From assembly GCA_005779525.1 (NCBI GenBank), contig SXIZ01000064.1, positions 1 to 7,215 of the forward strand: a DNA stretch of 7,215 nucleotides, given 5' to 3'. The notes beneath the pieces were generated by a model that saw nothing but the letters and a program-made list of their open reading frames with translations, was not told the origin of the DNA and ran no database searches. Positions 1 to 5,380 of this stretch are shown here, in pieces (the stretch's first letter is position 1; every line of letters starts with the position of its first letter). Origin of the DNA: Methylococcaceae bacterium (lineage in GTDB: Bacteria; Pseudomonadota; Gammaproteobacteria; Methylococcales; Methylomonadaceae). The translations under genes were made by a program, and so were the position numbers.

Positions 1-262
1 GTTTTTCCTGCATGCGACTAAAATCTGCACTAGCACCGGAAGGGGCAAAGCTGCTGAGGTAAAAGTCTGGATATTTTTGGGTTAATAGCTGCTGAAATTG
101 CGTAGTGCTCAAACCTAAAGCATCCGGCAGTATGCTGGCACCGACTAACCAACTGGCGATGATCTGTGCTAGCCAAATACTGTTGGGTGATTGATCACTT
201 GCAGCAGTGAGCTCTTGAAAATATTGTTGCCTCGTTGGGGCAGAGATTGATAGCGTTTGCAT
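1..262 (-). CDS. nifQ: NifQ, molybdenum donor for FeMo-co synthesis (N-terminal part, cut by left edge)
   Basis: NifQ is an iron-sulfur protein that carries molybdenum to the NifEN/NifH complex during FeMo-cofactor assembly. The frame is open from an ATG at 260-262 to the window edge, giving 87 residues. What is visible fits the NifQ N-terminal half: a segment reading WLAQIIASWL (about residues 34-43), then LPDALGLS, then FQQLLTQKYPDF, and an FSRMQE stretch just before the edge. This is the usual NifQ pattern of LGL, then F..LL...P, then a conserved helix. The C-terminal cysteine cluster that binds the Fe-S/Mo unit lies outside the window. The gene is last in the nifB-fdxN-nifO-fprA-ferredoxin series, as expected of nifQ. 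The start is uncertain: the Shine-Dalgarno before 262 is weak, and an in-frame ATG at 302-304 would add 14 residues. The assignment rests on remembered family pattern and on context. Confidence 0.75.
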   Translation of the reverse strand, partial: MQTLSISAPTRQQYFQELTAASDQSPNSIWLAQIIASWLVGASILPDALGLSTTQFQQLLTQKYPDFYLSSFAPSGASADFSRMQEK

Positions 263-281
263 GGCGGCAATCTTCACTGTG

Positions 282-294
282 GGTGTGTCACACC
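282..294. other. 13-bp perfect palindrome upstream of nifQ
   Basis: GGTGTG-T-CACACC is a perfect dyad centred on position 288, about 20 bp upstream of the preferred nifQ start. The one-base spacer makes it a better candidate for a protein-binding operator than for an RNA hairpin. It would lie inside nifQ if the alternative start at 304 is used. I do not recognise it as the site of a named regulator, and it may be chance. Confidence 0.25.
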
Positions 295-451
295 GGCTAC
301 GCATGGGTATGCTGCAAGGCCAGTGAGACAGGGTTTAAGCAGCGCTGAGAAACTCAGAGTTTAAAATTCCAGTGGAAACTTATCTATCAGGTCAATTACT
401 CTCAGATAGCGTATTGCAAAGTTATACCACACGGGATTTTGTAATGTTATC

Positions 452-802
452 TTAGTATTCCACTCGAATGTCTTCGTCGCGCACGATCATCTGACATGCT
501 AAACGCCATTCAGACGGTAAGTCGTCAACAATCATTTTTTCCAAATCAGCGGCGGTGACTTTGCCGATTTCTTTGAGCACGGTTTTTTCTTTTTCGGTGA
601 GCGGTCCGCCCATGCGTTGATGTTTTTTGTCGATACTGGAAACTTTGACGACACAGGTGCCGCATTCGCCATCTTCACATTGAAATTGGATGGGGATTTT
701 GTTTTCCAGCGCTAATTTCAAAATGGTTTGCGTATGGCTGCCTGCCACCGCATACACAGTTTTGTCACGATATTCTGGATTGGTAAAAGTTACTAATGCC
801 AT
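452..802 (-). CDS. Shethna protein II (FeSII)-like [2Fe-2S] ferredoxin, nitrogenase protection
   Basis: This is a 116-residue plant-type [2Fe-2S] ferredoxin. The cluster ligands are C42, C47 and C50 (QCEDGECGTC) and C103 (RLACQ). Between them, an insert of about 50 residues holds LTEKEKTVLKEIGK and a DDLPSEWRLACQ lead-in, and the protein ends DEDIRVEY. This layout, including the long charged insert, matches my recollection of Azotobacter vinelandii FeSII (about 122 residues). FeSII binds oxidised nitrogenase MoFe and Fe proteins in a ternary complex that shields them from O2 (conformational protection). Ordinary electron-transfer ferredoxins lack this insert. A good Shine-Dalgarno, GAGGA at 810-814, sits 7 bp before the ATG. 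The gene lies 17 bp after the preceding ferredoxin and is surely co-transcribed with it. Placement beside nifB and nifQ supports a nitrogenase role; the function here is inferred. Confidence 0.85.
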   Translation of the reverse strand: MALVTFTNPEYRDKTVYAVAGSHTQTILKLALENKIPIQFQCEDGECGTCVVKVSSIDKKHQRMGGPLTEKEKTVLKEIGKVTAADLEKMIVDDLPSEWRLACQMIVRDEDIRVEY

Positions 803-819
803 GTTAAGGTCCTCGGGGA

Positions 820-1107
820 TTAAACGGGTTTGACGGAAATCTGACCGCCCAACACTTGTGCTTGGCAGGCAAGACGATTGTGTTTACCTGCCATGTTTTC
901 CCGTAATATCTTGTCTTCCAGCACGGAAGGTTCGCTTAGATTATTCCAACCTTCAGTCACTTTCATCAGGCAGGTACCACAGTCGCCTTCACGGCAGCCG
1001 AAGGTAATCGCAGAACCGACTTTTTCGGAAACCTCAATGATGCGGGTGCCAGCCGGTACAGTTACGGTTACATTAATATCTTCAAAGGTAATGGTCGCTT
1101 TGGCCAT
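820..1107 (-). CDS. [2Fe-2S] ferredoxin, FdxD-like, nif-associated
   Basis: This is a 95-residue soluble plant-type [2Fe-2S] ferredoxin. The four ligands are C38, C43 and C46 (FGCREGDCGTC, spacing CX4CX2C) and C81 (RLACQ). The N-terminus MAKATITFEDINVTVTVPAG and the NLSEPSVLEDKILRENMAGK segment resemble nif-linked ferredoxins of the Rhodobacter capsulatus FdxD type. FdxD is co-expressed with Mo-nitrogenase and helps nitrogen fixation when some oxygen is present; this identity is from memory, not from an alignment. It could instead act as a plain electron carrier for cofactor assembly. A strong Shine-Dalgarno, AGGAGT at 1115-1120, lies 7 bp before the ATG. The gene is followed after 17 bp by the FeSII-like ferredoxin and preceded by a 286-bp spacer containing a repeat. 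I found no convincing sigma-54 promoter in that spacer, so read-through from nifB or an unrecognised promoter must serve it. Confidence 0.85.
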   Translation of the reverse strand: MAKATITFEDINVTVTVPAGTRIIEVSEKVGSAITFGCREGDCGTCLMKVTEGWNNLSEPSVLEDKILRENMAGKHNRLACQAQVLGGQISVKPV

Positions 1108-1173
1108 TGGTGTTACTCCTTATGGTAAAAAAATAAATCCCGGAAACCGTCTAATCTGACGCATTTCCGCCTT

Positions 1174-1190
1174 GGAATCTAACAGATTCC
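1174..1190. other. Short stem-loop in fprA-ferredoxin spacer
   Basis: A 7-bp perfect stem, GGAATCT and AGATTCC, encloses a 3-nt loop. On the plus strand it is followed by CGATTTTT, which looks like a weak intrinsic terminator, but no plus-strand gene ends here. On the coding (minus) strand no U-run follows, so termination of the operon is not expected. Its role is unknown. Confidence 0.3.
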
Positions 1191-1253
1191 CGATTTTTCA
1201 TTGCCGCAAGGACAATGAATGTCCGACACATCCCGGTATCGGTTTTTGCATGC

Positions 1254-1281
1254 AGCCGGAGATCACTCGTGACTTCCGGCT
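1254..1281. other. Imperfect stem-loop upstream of the FdxD-like ferredoxin gene
   Basis: AGCCGGA and TCCGGCT form a 7-bp outer stem. Two non-Watson-Crick pairs follow, then TCAC and GTGA form an inner 4-bp stem around a 2-nt loop. It lies 19 bp from the palindromic repeat at 1300-1380. No U-run follows on the minus strand. It may stabilise the end of the upstream mRNA segment or be the relic of another repeat. Confidence 0.35.
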
Positions 1282-1299
1282 ACTTGGTAAAAGTCAAAA

Positions 1300-1380
1300 G
1301 TAGGTTGGGCTAACCCACGGGCAGCCCAACAATTCGGAGTTTCGAATGTTGGGTTTCACGCTGTTTAGCCCAACCTACCC
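1300..1380 (-). repeat. REP/MITE-like palindromic repeat, copy 1
   Basis: The ends are perfect 12-bp inverted repeats, GTAGGTTGGGCT (from 1300) and AGCCCAACCTAC (to 1378). Inside them a second hairpin is built from CCCAACA and TGTTGGG arms, extended by TTCG and CGAA. The whole unit can fold into one long stem. The reverse complement of this copy matches the copy at 3476-3556 at about 68 of the 79 core positions, counted by eye. It begins 13 bp after the fprA stop codon, so it would form a large hairpin at the end of the fprA message. Such short palindromic elements are common and dispersed in many bacteria. No transposase is encoded in the window. Confidence 0.9.
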
Positions 1381-1393
1381 ACTGGTCTGAGTT

Positions 1394-2674
1394 TTAGGCT
1401 AAGTCAGCAAAATTCACGACCCGTGGTCCGCGCAAACCCATTAATTCTTGTGCTAATTCAAAGCCAAAAGCCTTGCATTCGATAATTTCATCGTCGGTTG
1501 GGATTAACTTGACGCGTAAACCTGGAATCGGAACGCGTAATTTCAAACCGCGTAACCGATCTTCAACGAGGCGCACGCCTTCGCCCGTCCAGCCATATGA
1601 GCCAAAAACGCCACCCAATTTAGATTTCAAATTGACGACCGCCAACGACGACAGCAAATCCCAAATCGGTTTCACCGCATCGCCGTTAATCGTGGGCGTG
1701 CCAAAAATTAAACCATCGGCCTCTTCGATTAAATCCACAAACGGTCCTACCTCGCCACCTTCCAAGTCATACAGGGATACGCGGACATCCGCGACTTGCA
1801 TTGCTCCCTGATATACCGCTTCCGCCATTTTGCGAGTATTGCCGTAGGAGCTGATGTAAAAAATCAGTAAGGTTTTTTGATTGGAACTCAGCTCACTGTG
1901 TAAGGCTGGACTGGATAGCTGGTGATAACGTTGGATATAGCGCTCGGGTCGGTCGCGCAAAATCGGGCCATGCGTGGGTGCAATCAAGCTTAGCGGTAAG
2001 GGCTCAATTAATTCTAAAGCGCGCAGTACATACTCCTTAAACGGACGCATGATATGGGCATAGTAGTATTCGAAGGAAAAGCGGAAATCACCGACCTTAT
2101 CGTTATACAGGCGGTTGTCACAGAAGTGACAACCAAACACATCGCCGGAAAACAACATGGTTTCTTCTGGGCAATAAGTACATTGGGTGTCAGGCCAGTG
2201 TAAATAAGGCGTGTGTAAAAACTGTAAACTGCGATCCCCTAGGGTAACGCTATCCCCAGTGATCACTGGCGTAAAACTGAGCTCATCCTGTTTAAGCAAA
2301 CCTTTGAGCATGGATTGCGCTTTTTGCGAAATAAATAACTGCGCTTGCGGTGCACGGCGCATCAATTCAGGCAGAGCTCCGGTATGATCCGGTTCTAAAT
2401 GATTAAGCACGATGACTTTGATTTCGTGGTATTGCGCCACACTTTCCAGGCGTGCAAAAAAGTCTGCCGCAAAGCCTTCTTTAACGGTATCAATCACCGC
2501 TACGCCTTCACTGCCCCGCACAATATAGGCGTTGTAGCTAGTGCCATTCGCTGTTTTAAGAATAATGTCGAAGGTGCGTAAATTTGGATCGAGAGCCCCA
2601 ATCCAATGCACGCGCTCACTCAAGCTGACTGCTTGTGGGATGCCTGCAGCATTCTCCAACATGACACTGTTCAT
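1394..2674 (-). CDS. fprA: A-type flavoprotein (FprA/flavodiiron), probable O2 or NO reductase
   Basis: Flavodiiron proteins are cytoplasmic and reduce O2 to water or NO to N2O with electrons from ferredoxin or rubredoxin. This 426-residue protein has the standard two domains. A metallo-beta-lactamase-like domain (about 20-260) carries a full diiron ligand set: H92, E94 and D96 in NHLEPDHTG, H159, D178 and H235. A flavodoxin domain (about 268-420) carries the FMN phosphate loop SSYGNT at 275-280. An oddity is two CX2C pairs close to the diiron site, C165/C168 and C182/C185. I do not recall these in the classical enzymes, and they may mark the nif-linked subfamily. The start overlaps the nifO stop by four bases (ATGA), which implies translational coupling. 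A second ATG lies four codons on. Inside a nif operon flanked by ferredoxins, the likely role is lowering oxygen near nitrogenase; electron transfer to nitrogenase is an alternative. Confidence 0.9.
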   Translation of the reverse strand: MNSVMLENAAGIPQAVSLSERVHWIGALDPNLRTFDIILKTANGTSYNAYIVRGSEGVAVIDTVKEGFAADFFARLESVAQYHEIKVIVLNHLEPDHTGALPELMRRAPQAQLFISQKAQSMLKGLLKQDELSFTPVITGDSVTLGDRSLQFLHTPYLHWPDTQCTYCPEETMLFSGDVFGCHFCDNRLYNDKVGDFRFSFEYYYAHIMRPFKEYVLRALELIEPLPLSLIAPTHGPILRDRPERYIQRYHQLSSPALHSELSSNQKTLLIFYISSYGNTRKMAEAVYQGAMQVADVRVSLYDLEGGEVGPFVDLIEEADGLIFGTPTINGDAVKPIWDLLSSLAVVNLKSKLGGVFGSYGWTGEGVRLVEDRLRGLKLRVPIPGLRVKLIPTDDEIIECKAFGFELAQELMGLRGPRVVNFADLA

Positions 2675-3096
2675 GAGAGACAGGCCGATTGCGTTTGAGT
2701 TTTCGGACAGGTTTCCAGATCAGCCTCGGTATTCGCAACTTTTAAGGCCAAAGTGTGCGAGAGGACTGCCAAATCGAAACCTACTAGGTGCACACCATTG
2801 ACTTCCATTAGGGGGCGGCGAATCAATAATGGTTGTGCGATTAATAACGCAAGGGCCTGTTGTTCGTTTAAAGTTTCCGGGACAATCTCGCCATTTTTAA
2901 CGGCCGGGGCGCTGCGATTAAACCACTCGGCTACGGGTAACTGCCCCAAAAACGCGCGTAATTTTTCCGGTGTTGCTGCCCAAGGATAGGTCAGCAAGTT
3001 AAACACCTGCAACTCATGTCCGGCCTCACTGAGCAGTTGTTTTTGCCGGGTGTTATTGACACAACCCGGTTTTTCGTAAAAATCGATGTTAGCCAT
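2671..3096 (-). CDS. nifO: NifO, ArsC-fold nitrogenase-associated protein
   Basis: This 141-residue protein of the ArsC/Spx thioredoxin-like fold has about the length expected of NifO. The N-terminus MANIDFYEKPGCVNNTRQ places a single cysteine, C12, where arsenate reductase has its catalytic cysteine. An IRRPLMEVNG segment near 92-101 holds the conserved arginine-proline turn of the fold. The 'nitrogenase-associated protein' branch of the family is found only near nif genes. In Azotobacter, NifO is linked to molybdenum use and nitrate effects on nitrogenase, and its exact chemistry is unsettled. The gene starts 4 bp after fdxN ends, has a weak Shine-Dalgarno, and overlaps fprA by four bases at its 3' end, so it depends on the same transcript. 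True arsenate reductase is unlikely given the context. Confidence 0.88.
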   Translation of the reverse strand: MANIDFYEKPGCVNNTRQKQLLSEAGHELQVFNLLTYPWAATPEKLRAFLGQLPVAEWFNRSAPAVKNGEIVPETLNEQQALALLIAQPLLIRRPLMEVNGVHLVGFDLAVLSHTLALKVANTEADLETCPKTQTQSACLS

Positions 3097-3100
3097 GACG

Positions 3101-3379
3101 CTAATGGGCTTGAAGTTCCGCCATCGCCTCAGCCATTTTTTCTGGTGGAATACCAGTTAAAGAGCCGGGGGGATTAATCGGTACATTTAACGCGTCTAAA
3201 ATGGCACCTTCAATGGGACAGATGCTGGCGCACTGTGGAACAGAATAGTCGCCTTCACATTCAGTACATTTTTTGGCATCGATTAAAAAATGCGGCTTGG
3301 CTTCGTAAATGGCTTTGCTAGGGCAAAGGGGTTCGCAGGCAAAGCAATTTACGCAGGATTCTATGATTTTTAAAGACAT
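3101..3379 (-). CDS. fdxN: FdxN-type 2x[4Fe-4S] ferredoxin
   Basis: This 92-residue bacterial ferredoxin binds two [4Fe-4S] clusters. The first motif is C9-X2-C12-X2-C15-X3-C19. The second has the extended loop C38-X2-C41-X8-C50-X3-C54, typical of nif-linked FdxN and Allochromatium-type ferredoxins with low potentials. A proline-rich turn and an amphipathic tail, EKMAEAMAELQ, follow. In Azotobacter, fdxN lies directly after nifB, and its product is a likely electron donor for NifB-co formation; the same order here supports that role. AAGAGGATAAGG precedes the ATG as a ribosome binding region. The 232-bp spacer from nifB holds a strong hairpin and a palindromic repeat, which may uncouple its level from that of nifB. 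Confidence 0.93.
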   Translation of the reverse strand: MSLKIIESCVNCFACEPLCPSKAIYEAKPHFLIDAKKCTECEGDYSVPQCASICPIEGAILDALNVPINPPGSLTGIPPEKMAEAMAELQAH

Positions 3380-3475
3380 AACACCTTATCCTCTTAAGCA
3401 TTTAAGTTGCATGGTGGGTGACAGCAAAACTGTGTCCCGCCATTGGTGCAACGGTCATTTATACAATAACTTAGC

Positions 3476-3556
3476 GGGTAGGTTGGGCTGAACAGCGTGA
3501 AGCCCAACATTCGAAGCCCCGAATTGCCGGGCTGCCCGGAGGTTAGTCCAAGATAC
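3476..3556 (+). repeat. REP/MITE-like palindromic repeat, copy 2 (inverted relative to copy 1)
   Basis: This is the same unit as at 1300-1380, in opposite orientation, with the same 79-bp core length. The left arm GTAGGTTGGGCT is intact. The right arm has decayed to AGTCCAAGATAC, so this copy folds less perfectly. Similarity stops at both ends at the same points as in copy 1, which defines the element boundaries. It lies between nifB and fdxN, roughly 55 bp past the nifB stop. Most differences between the copies are transitions. Confidence 0.88.
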
Positions 3557-3568
3557 CGATTTTTGCGT

Positions 3569-3593
3569 CCTCCCCTGATAAGTCAAGGGGAGG
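3569..3593. other. Strong GC-rich stem-loop just after nifB
   Basis: CCTCCCCT and AGGGGAGG form an 8-bp perfect stem around a 9-nt loop. It starts 18 bases past the nifB stop codon on the coding strand. The following coding-strand sequence is ACGCAAAAATCGG, with no U-run, so it is not a classical intrinsic terminator. A 3' stabiliser or processing block for the nifB message is plausible, with the repeat hairpin stacked directly behind it. Confidence 0.6.
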
Positions 3594-3611
3594 GAATGCA
3601 TGGCTTGATTT

Positions 3612-5102
3612 TTAAGCCGTCGCGCGTTGCGCTGTTTCGGTTTCATCCAATTTACCTGCGGCCTGCATCTCAAGGTAAACCGCCATCACGGCTTCTTCGA
3701 TAGGTTCCATCGCGTGTTCGCCGTTGGGTGCAATGCCCGCTTCTTCTAACATGCCCCAAGGCTCAAACCCAATTTTGGAACACAGGACTGCTTCACAGCC
3801 AGCCAAGGTGCGGATGGTGCGTTGTAAGACGCTTTCACCATCGCCACAACTTGTATCACCTTCGCAATATTGATCTGCTTTGCGGTGGCTGATGAAGCGT
3901 ACGCCCTCAGGTGAAGCTTCATAGATTAAAAACTCTTTGGCGTGTCCAAAGTGTTGGTTGATCACACCTTGACCCGTGGTCGCTATCGCCATTAACACTG
4001 GACGTGTTTGTAATTTGGGAGCTTGTGCTTGTTTTTCCTGGACTTCAGCTTTGGCGGCACGTTTGCTGTTCATTTCCGCTTCAATCGCTTGATGAATGAC
4101 TTTACGTTTCTCCATGGCGGCTTGATAGTCGATTTCCATGTCTTCGATTTTGTCCATCGTAAACTCGTCACCGCGGTCTTCGCCAAGCATACCGACAGCA
4201 TCAGCACGACATTGACGACAATGCCGCATCATGTTCATATCACCGGAGCAAGCGTCCTGGAGTTCTTGCAATTCAATTGCGTTCGGGCCACGTTGTCCCA
4301 TCACCCCATAGAAAGTGCCGTGTTCTGCTTCGGCAATTAAGGGCATGACATTGTGTAAAAACGCGCCTTTAGCTTTGACGACTTTACTGACTTCTGCTAA
4401 ATGCTTGTCATTGACGCCAGGGATCATTACGGAATTGACTTTGACCAGTATGCCCTTGGCCACTAGCATCTCCAGACCTTTTTGCTGTTGCTCGATCAGG
4501 ATTTTGGCGGCTTTTTTACCTTTAATCCGGCGATTTTCCCAGAAAATCCAGGGATAAATTTTGGCGCCGATTTCAGGATCCACGCAGTTAATAGTGATGG
4601 TGACGTGATCGATATTATGTTTAGATAATTCTTCTACTGCGTCCGGCAAGGCCAGACCGTTGGTGGACACGCACAGCTTAATATCCGGTGCTTCTTCGCT
4701 CAGACGACGGAAAGTTTCGAAAGTCCGCTCTGGGTTGGCTAAAGGATCACCCGGGCCAGCAATGCCTAACACCGTCATTTGTGGAATATTCGCGGCTACC
4801 GCCATGGTTTTTTTCACGGCTTGGTCAGGCGTTAATAATTCTGACACGACTCCTGGTCTGGATTCGTTGGCACAATCGTATTTACGATTACAGTAATGGC
4901 ATTGAATATTACATGCCGGAGCTACCGCCACGTGCATGCGTGCAAAGTAATGGTGAGCATCTTCAGAATAGCAAGGATGATTTTGGACTTTGGCACGAAT
5001 GTCATCAGAAAGATGACCTAATTGATCATCGGTTGAGCCACAAGAGCTGGCAGAGCAGCCACCTTTGCTGGCGGGTTGTTCGTTTAATACTGGCAGTTGC
5101 AT
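3612..5102 (-). CDS. nifB: NifB, radical SAM FeMo-cofactor biosynthesis protein
   Basis: NifB fuses [4Fe-4S] units and inserts a carbide from SAM to make NifB-co, the core of FeMo-co and its V and Fe analogues. The protein has 496 residues from the ATG chosen here. N-terminal cysteines C16, C21 and C44 (HPC) are typical of proteobacterial NifB. The radical SAM motif is C64-X3-C68-X2-C71 (CNIQCHYC), with AGPGDPLANPE as the SAM-binding glycine region and HCRQCRADAVG as a later cysteine pair. From about residue 365, a NifX/NafY-like domain follows (IATTGQGVINQHFGHAKEF onward), so this is the two-domain form. A GTG at 5109-5111 would add three residues, but AGGTGA at 5108-5113 is spaced correctly only for the ATG at 5102. 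It is the first nif gene after a NifA/sigma-54 promoter. No truncation is seen. Confidence 0.97.
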   Translation of the reverse strand: MQLPVLNEQPASKGGCSASSCGSTDDQLGHLSDDIRAKVQNHPCYSEDAHHYFARMHVAVAPACNIQCHYCNRKYDCANESRPGVVSELLTPDQAVKKTMAVAANIPQMTVLGIAGPGDPLANPERTFETFRRLSEEAPDIKLCVSTNGLALPDAVEELSKHNIDHVTITINCVDPEIGAKIYPWIFWENRRIKGKKAAKILIEQQQKGLEMLVAKGILVKVNSVMIPGVNDKHLAEVSKVVKAKGAFLHNVMPLIAEAEHGTFYGVMGQRGPNAIELQELQDACSGDMNMMRHCRQCRADAVGMLGEDRGDEFTMDKIEDMEIDYQAAMEKRKVIHQAIEAEMNSKRAAKAEVQEKQAQAPKLQTRPVLMAIATTGQGVINQHFGHAKEFLIYEASPEGVRFISHRKADQYCEGDTSCGDGESVLQRTIRTLAGCEAVLCSKIGFEPWGMLEEAGIAPNGEHAMEPIEEAVMAVYLEMQAAGKLDETETAQRATA

Positions 5103-5107
5103 ATGAG

Positions 5108-5113
5108 TCACCT
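5108..5113 (-). promoter_or_regulatory. Ribosome binding site that decides the nifB start
   Basis: AGGTGA, within GCGAGGTGACTC, matches the 16S rRNA 3' end well and lies 5 bases before the ATG at 5100-5102. It overlaps the upstream in-frame GTG, which therefore has no room for a Shine-Dalgarno of its own. Confidence 0.75.
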
Positions 5114-5137
5114 CGCTTGATTGTTACAAGCTAGATA

Positions 5138-5154
5138 AGCATAGATCGTACCAG
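5138..5154 (-). promoter_or_regulatory. Sigma-54 (RpoN) -24/-12 promoter of nifB
   Basis: The minus strand reads CTGGTACGATCTATGCT. Against the consensus YTGGCACGRNNNTTGCW it fits 15 of 17 positions, with the invariant GG and GC exactly ten bases apart. The two differences are C to T in the -24 box and T to A in the -12 box. The predicted transcript start is near 5128, leaving a leader of about 26 bases before the nifB ATG. The site lies downstream of an IHF site and a NifA site in the right order, which strongly supports it. Confidence 0.88.
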
Positions 5155-5170
5155 TTATGAAAAAACTAAA

Positions 5171-5183
5171 TAAGTAACTGATT
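5171..5183 (-). promoter_or_regulatory. IHF binding site between NifA site and nifB promoter
   Basis: The minus strand reads AATCAGTTACTTA, an exact match to the IHF consensus WATCARNNNNTTR. It is centred about 49 bp upstream of the predicted transcript start, between the activator site and the -24/-12 promoter, and the surroundings are AT-rich. DNA bending here would bring bound NifA to the RNA polymerase. Confidence 0.65.
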
Positions 5184-5239
5184 TAGTTGTTTTAAATGAA
5201 ATGAGCTGCATTGCAATTGTCAGTGAGAACCTCACAATA

Positions 5240-5255
5240 TGTTTGTAACAAAACA
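5240..5255. promoter_or_regulatory. NifA upstream activator sequence (UAS)
   Basis: TGT-TTGTAACAAA-ACA is an exact TGT-N10-ACA NifA site. Its inner part, TTTGTAACAAA, is itself nearly symmetric. It is centred about 119 bp upstream of the predicted nifB transcript start, within the usual range. Nitrogen-fixing, low-oxygen control of the operon by NifA is inferred from it. Confidence 0.85.
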
Positions 5256-5380
5256 ATTTTTGGAAGATACCTAACTTGATTTTAGATAAGAGTATGGCTG
5301 TTAGCTGGGATTATATTTGCTTAAGCTCTGCAGCGTGCAAGTGCCGTTCGCAAACGCAGTGAGCTGGGCGAAATTTGGCT

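Noticed and set aside
416..429. GCAAAGTTATACCA as a sigma-54 promoter for nifQ
   Set aside because: The spacing between GC and CC is nine bases, not ten, and the -24 region does not match. No NifA site is nearby.
878..1159. Plus-strand open frame opposite the FdxD-like ferredoxin gene
   Set aside because: It is antisense to a clear [2Fe-2S] ferredoxin, shows no family motif and has no ribosome binding site. The same holds for the other plus-strand frames opposite fprA, nifO, nifB and the ATP-grasp-like gene.
1394..2674. Plain metallo-beta-lactamase hydrolase
   Set aside because: The HxExD pattern with D178 and H235, plus a C-terminal flavodoxin domain with SSYGNT, is the flavodiiron layout rather than that of a hydrolase.
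2671..3096. Arsenate reductase (arsC)
   Set aside because: It has the same fold and a cysteine at the same place, but the position between fdxN and fprA after nifB and the length fit NifO. No other arsenic gene is present.
3455..3673. Minus-strand 72-codon frame across the nifB 3' end and the repeat
   Set aside because: It overlaps the nifB tail in another frame and runs through the palindromic repeat. Composition and position indicate a chance frame.
5210..5227. TGCAATTGTCAGTGAGA as a second sigma-54 promoter upstream of nifB
   Set aside because: The -12 half looks right, but the invariant GG of the -24 box is missing at the required spacing. The site at 5138-5154 is far better.
5320..5380. 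Terminator after the ATP-grasp-like gene
   Set aside because: Inverted stretches around GCGTGCAAG and CAAACGC do not form a continuous stem, and no U-run follows on the minus strand. How that transcript ends is not visible.
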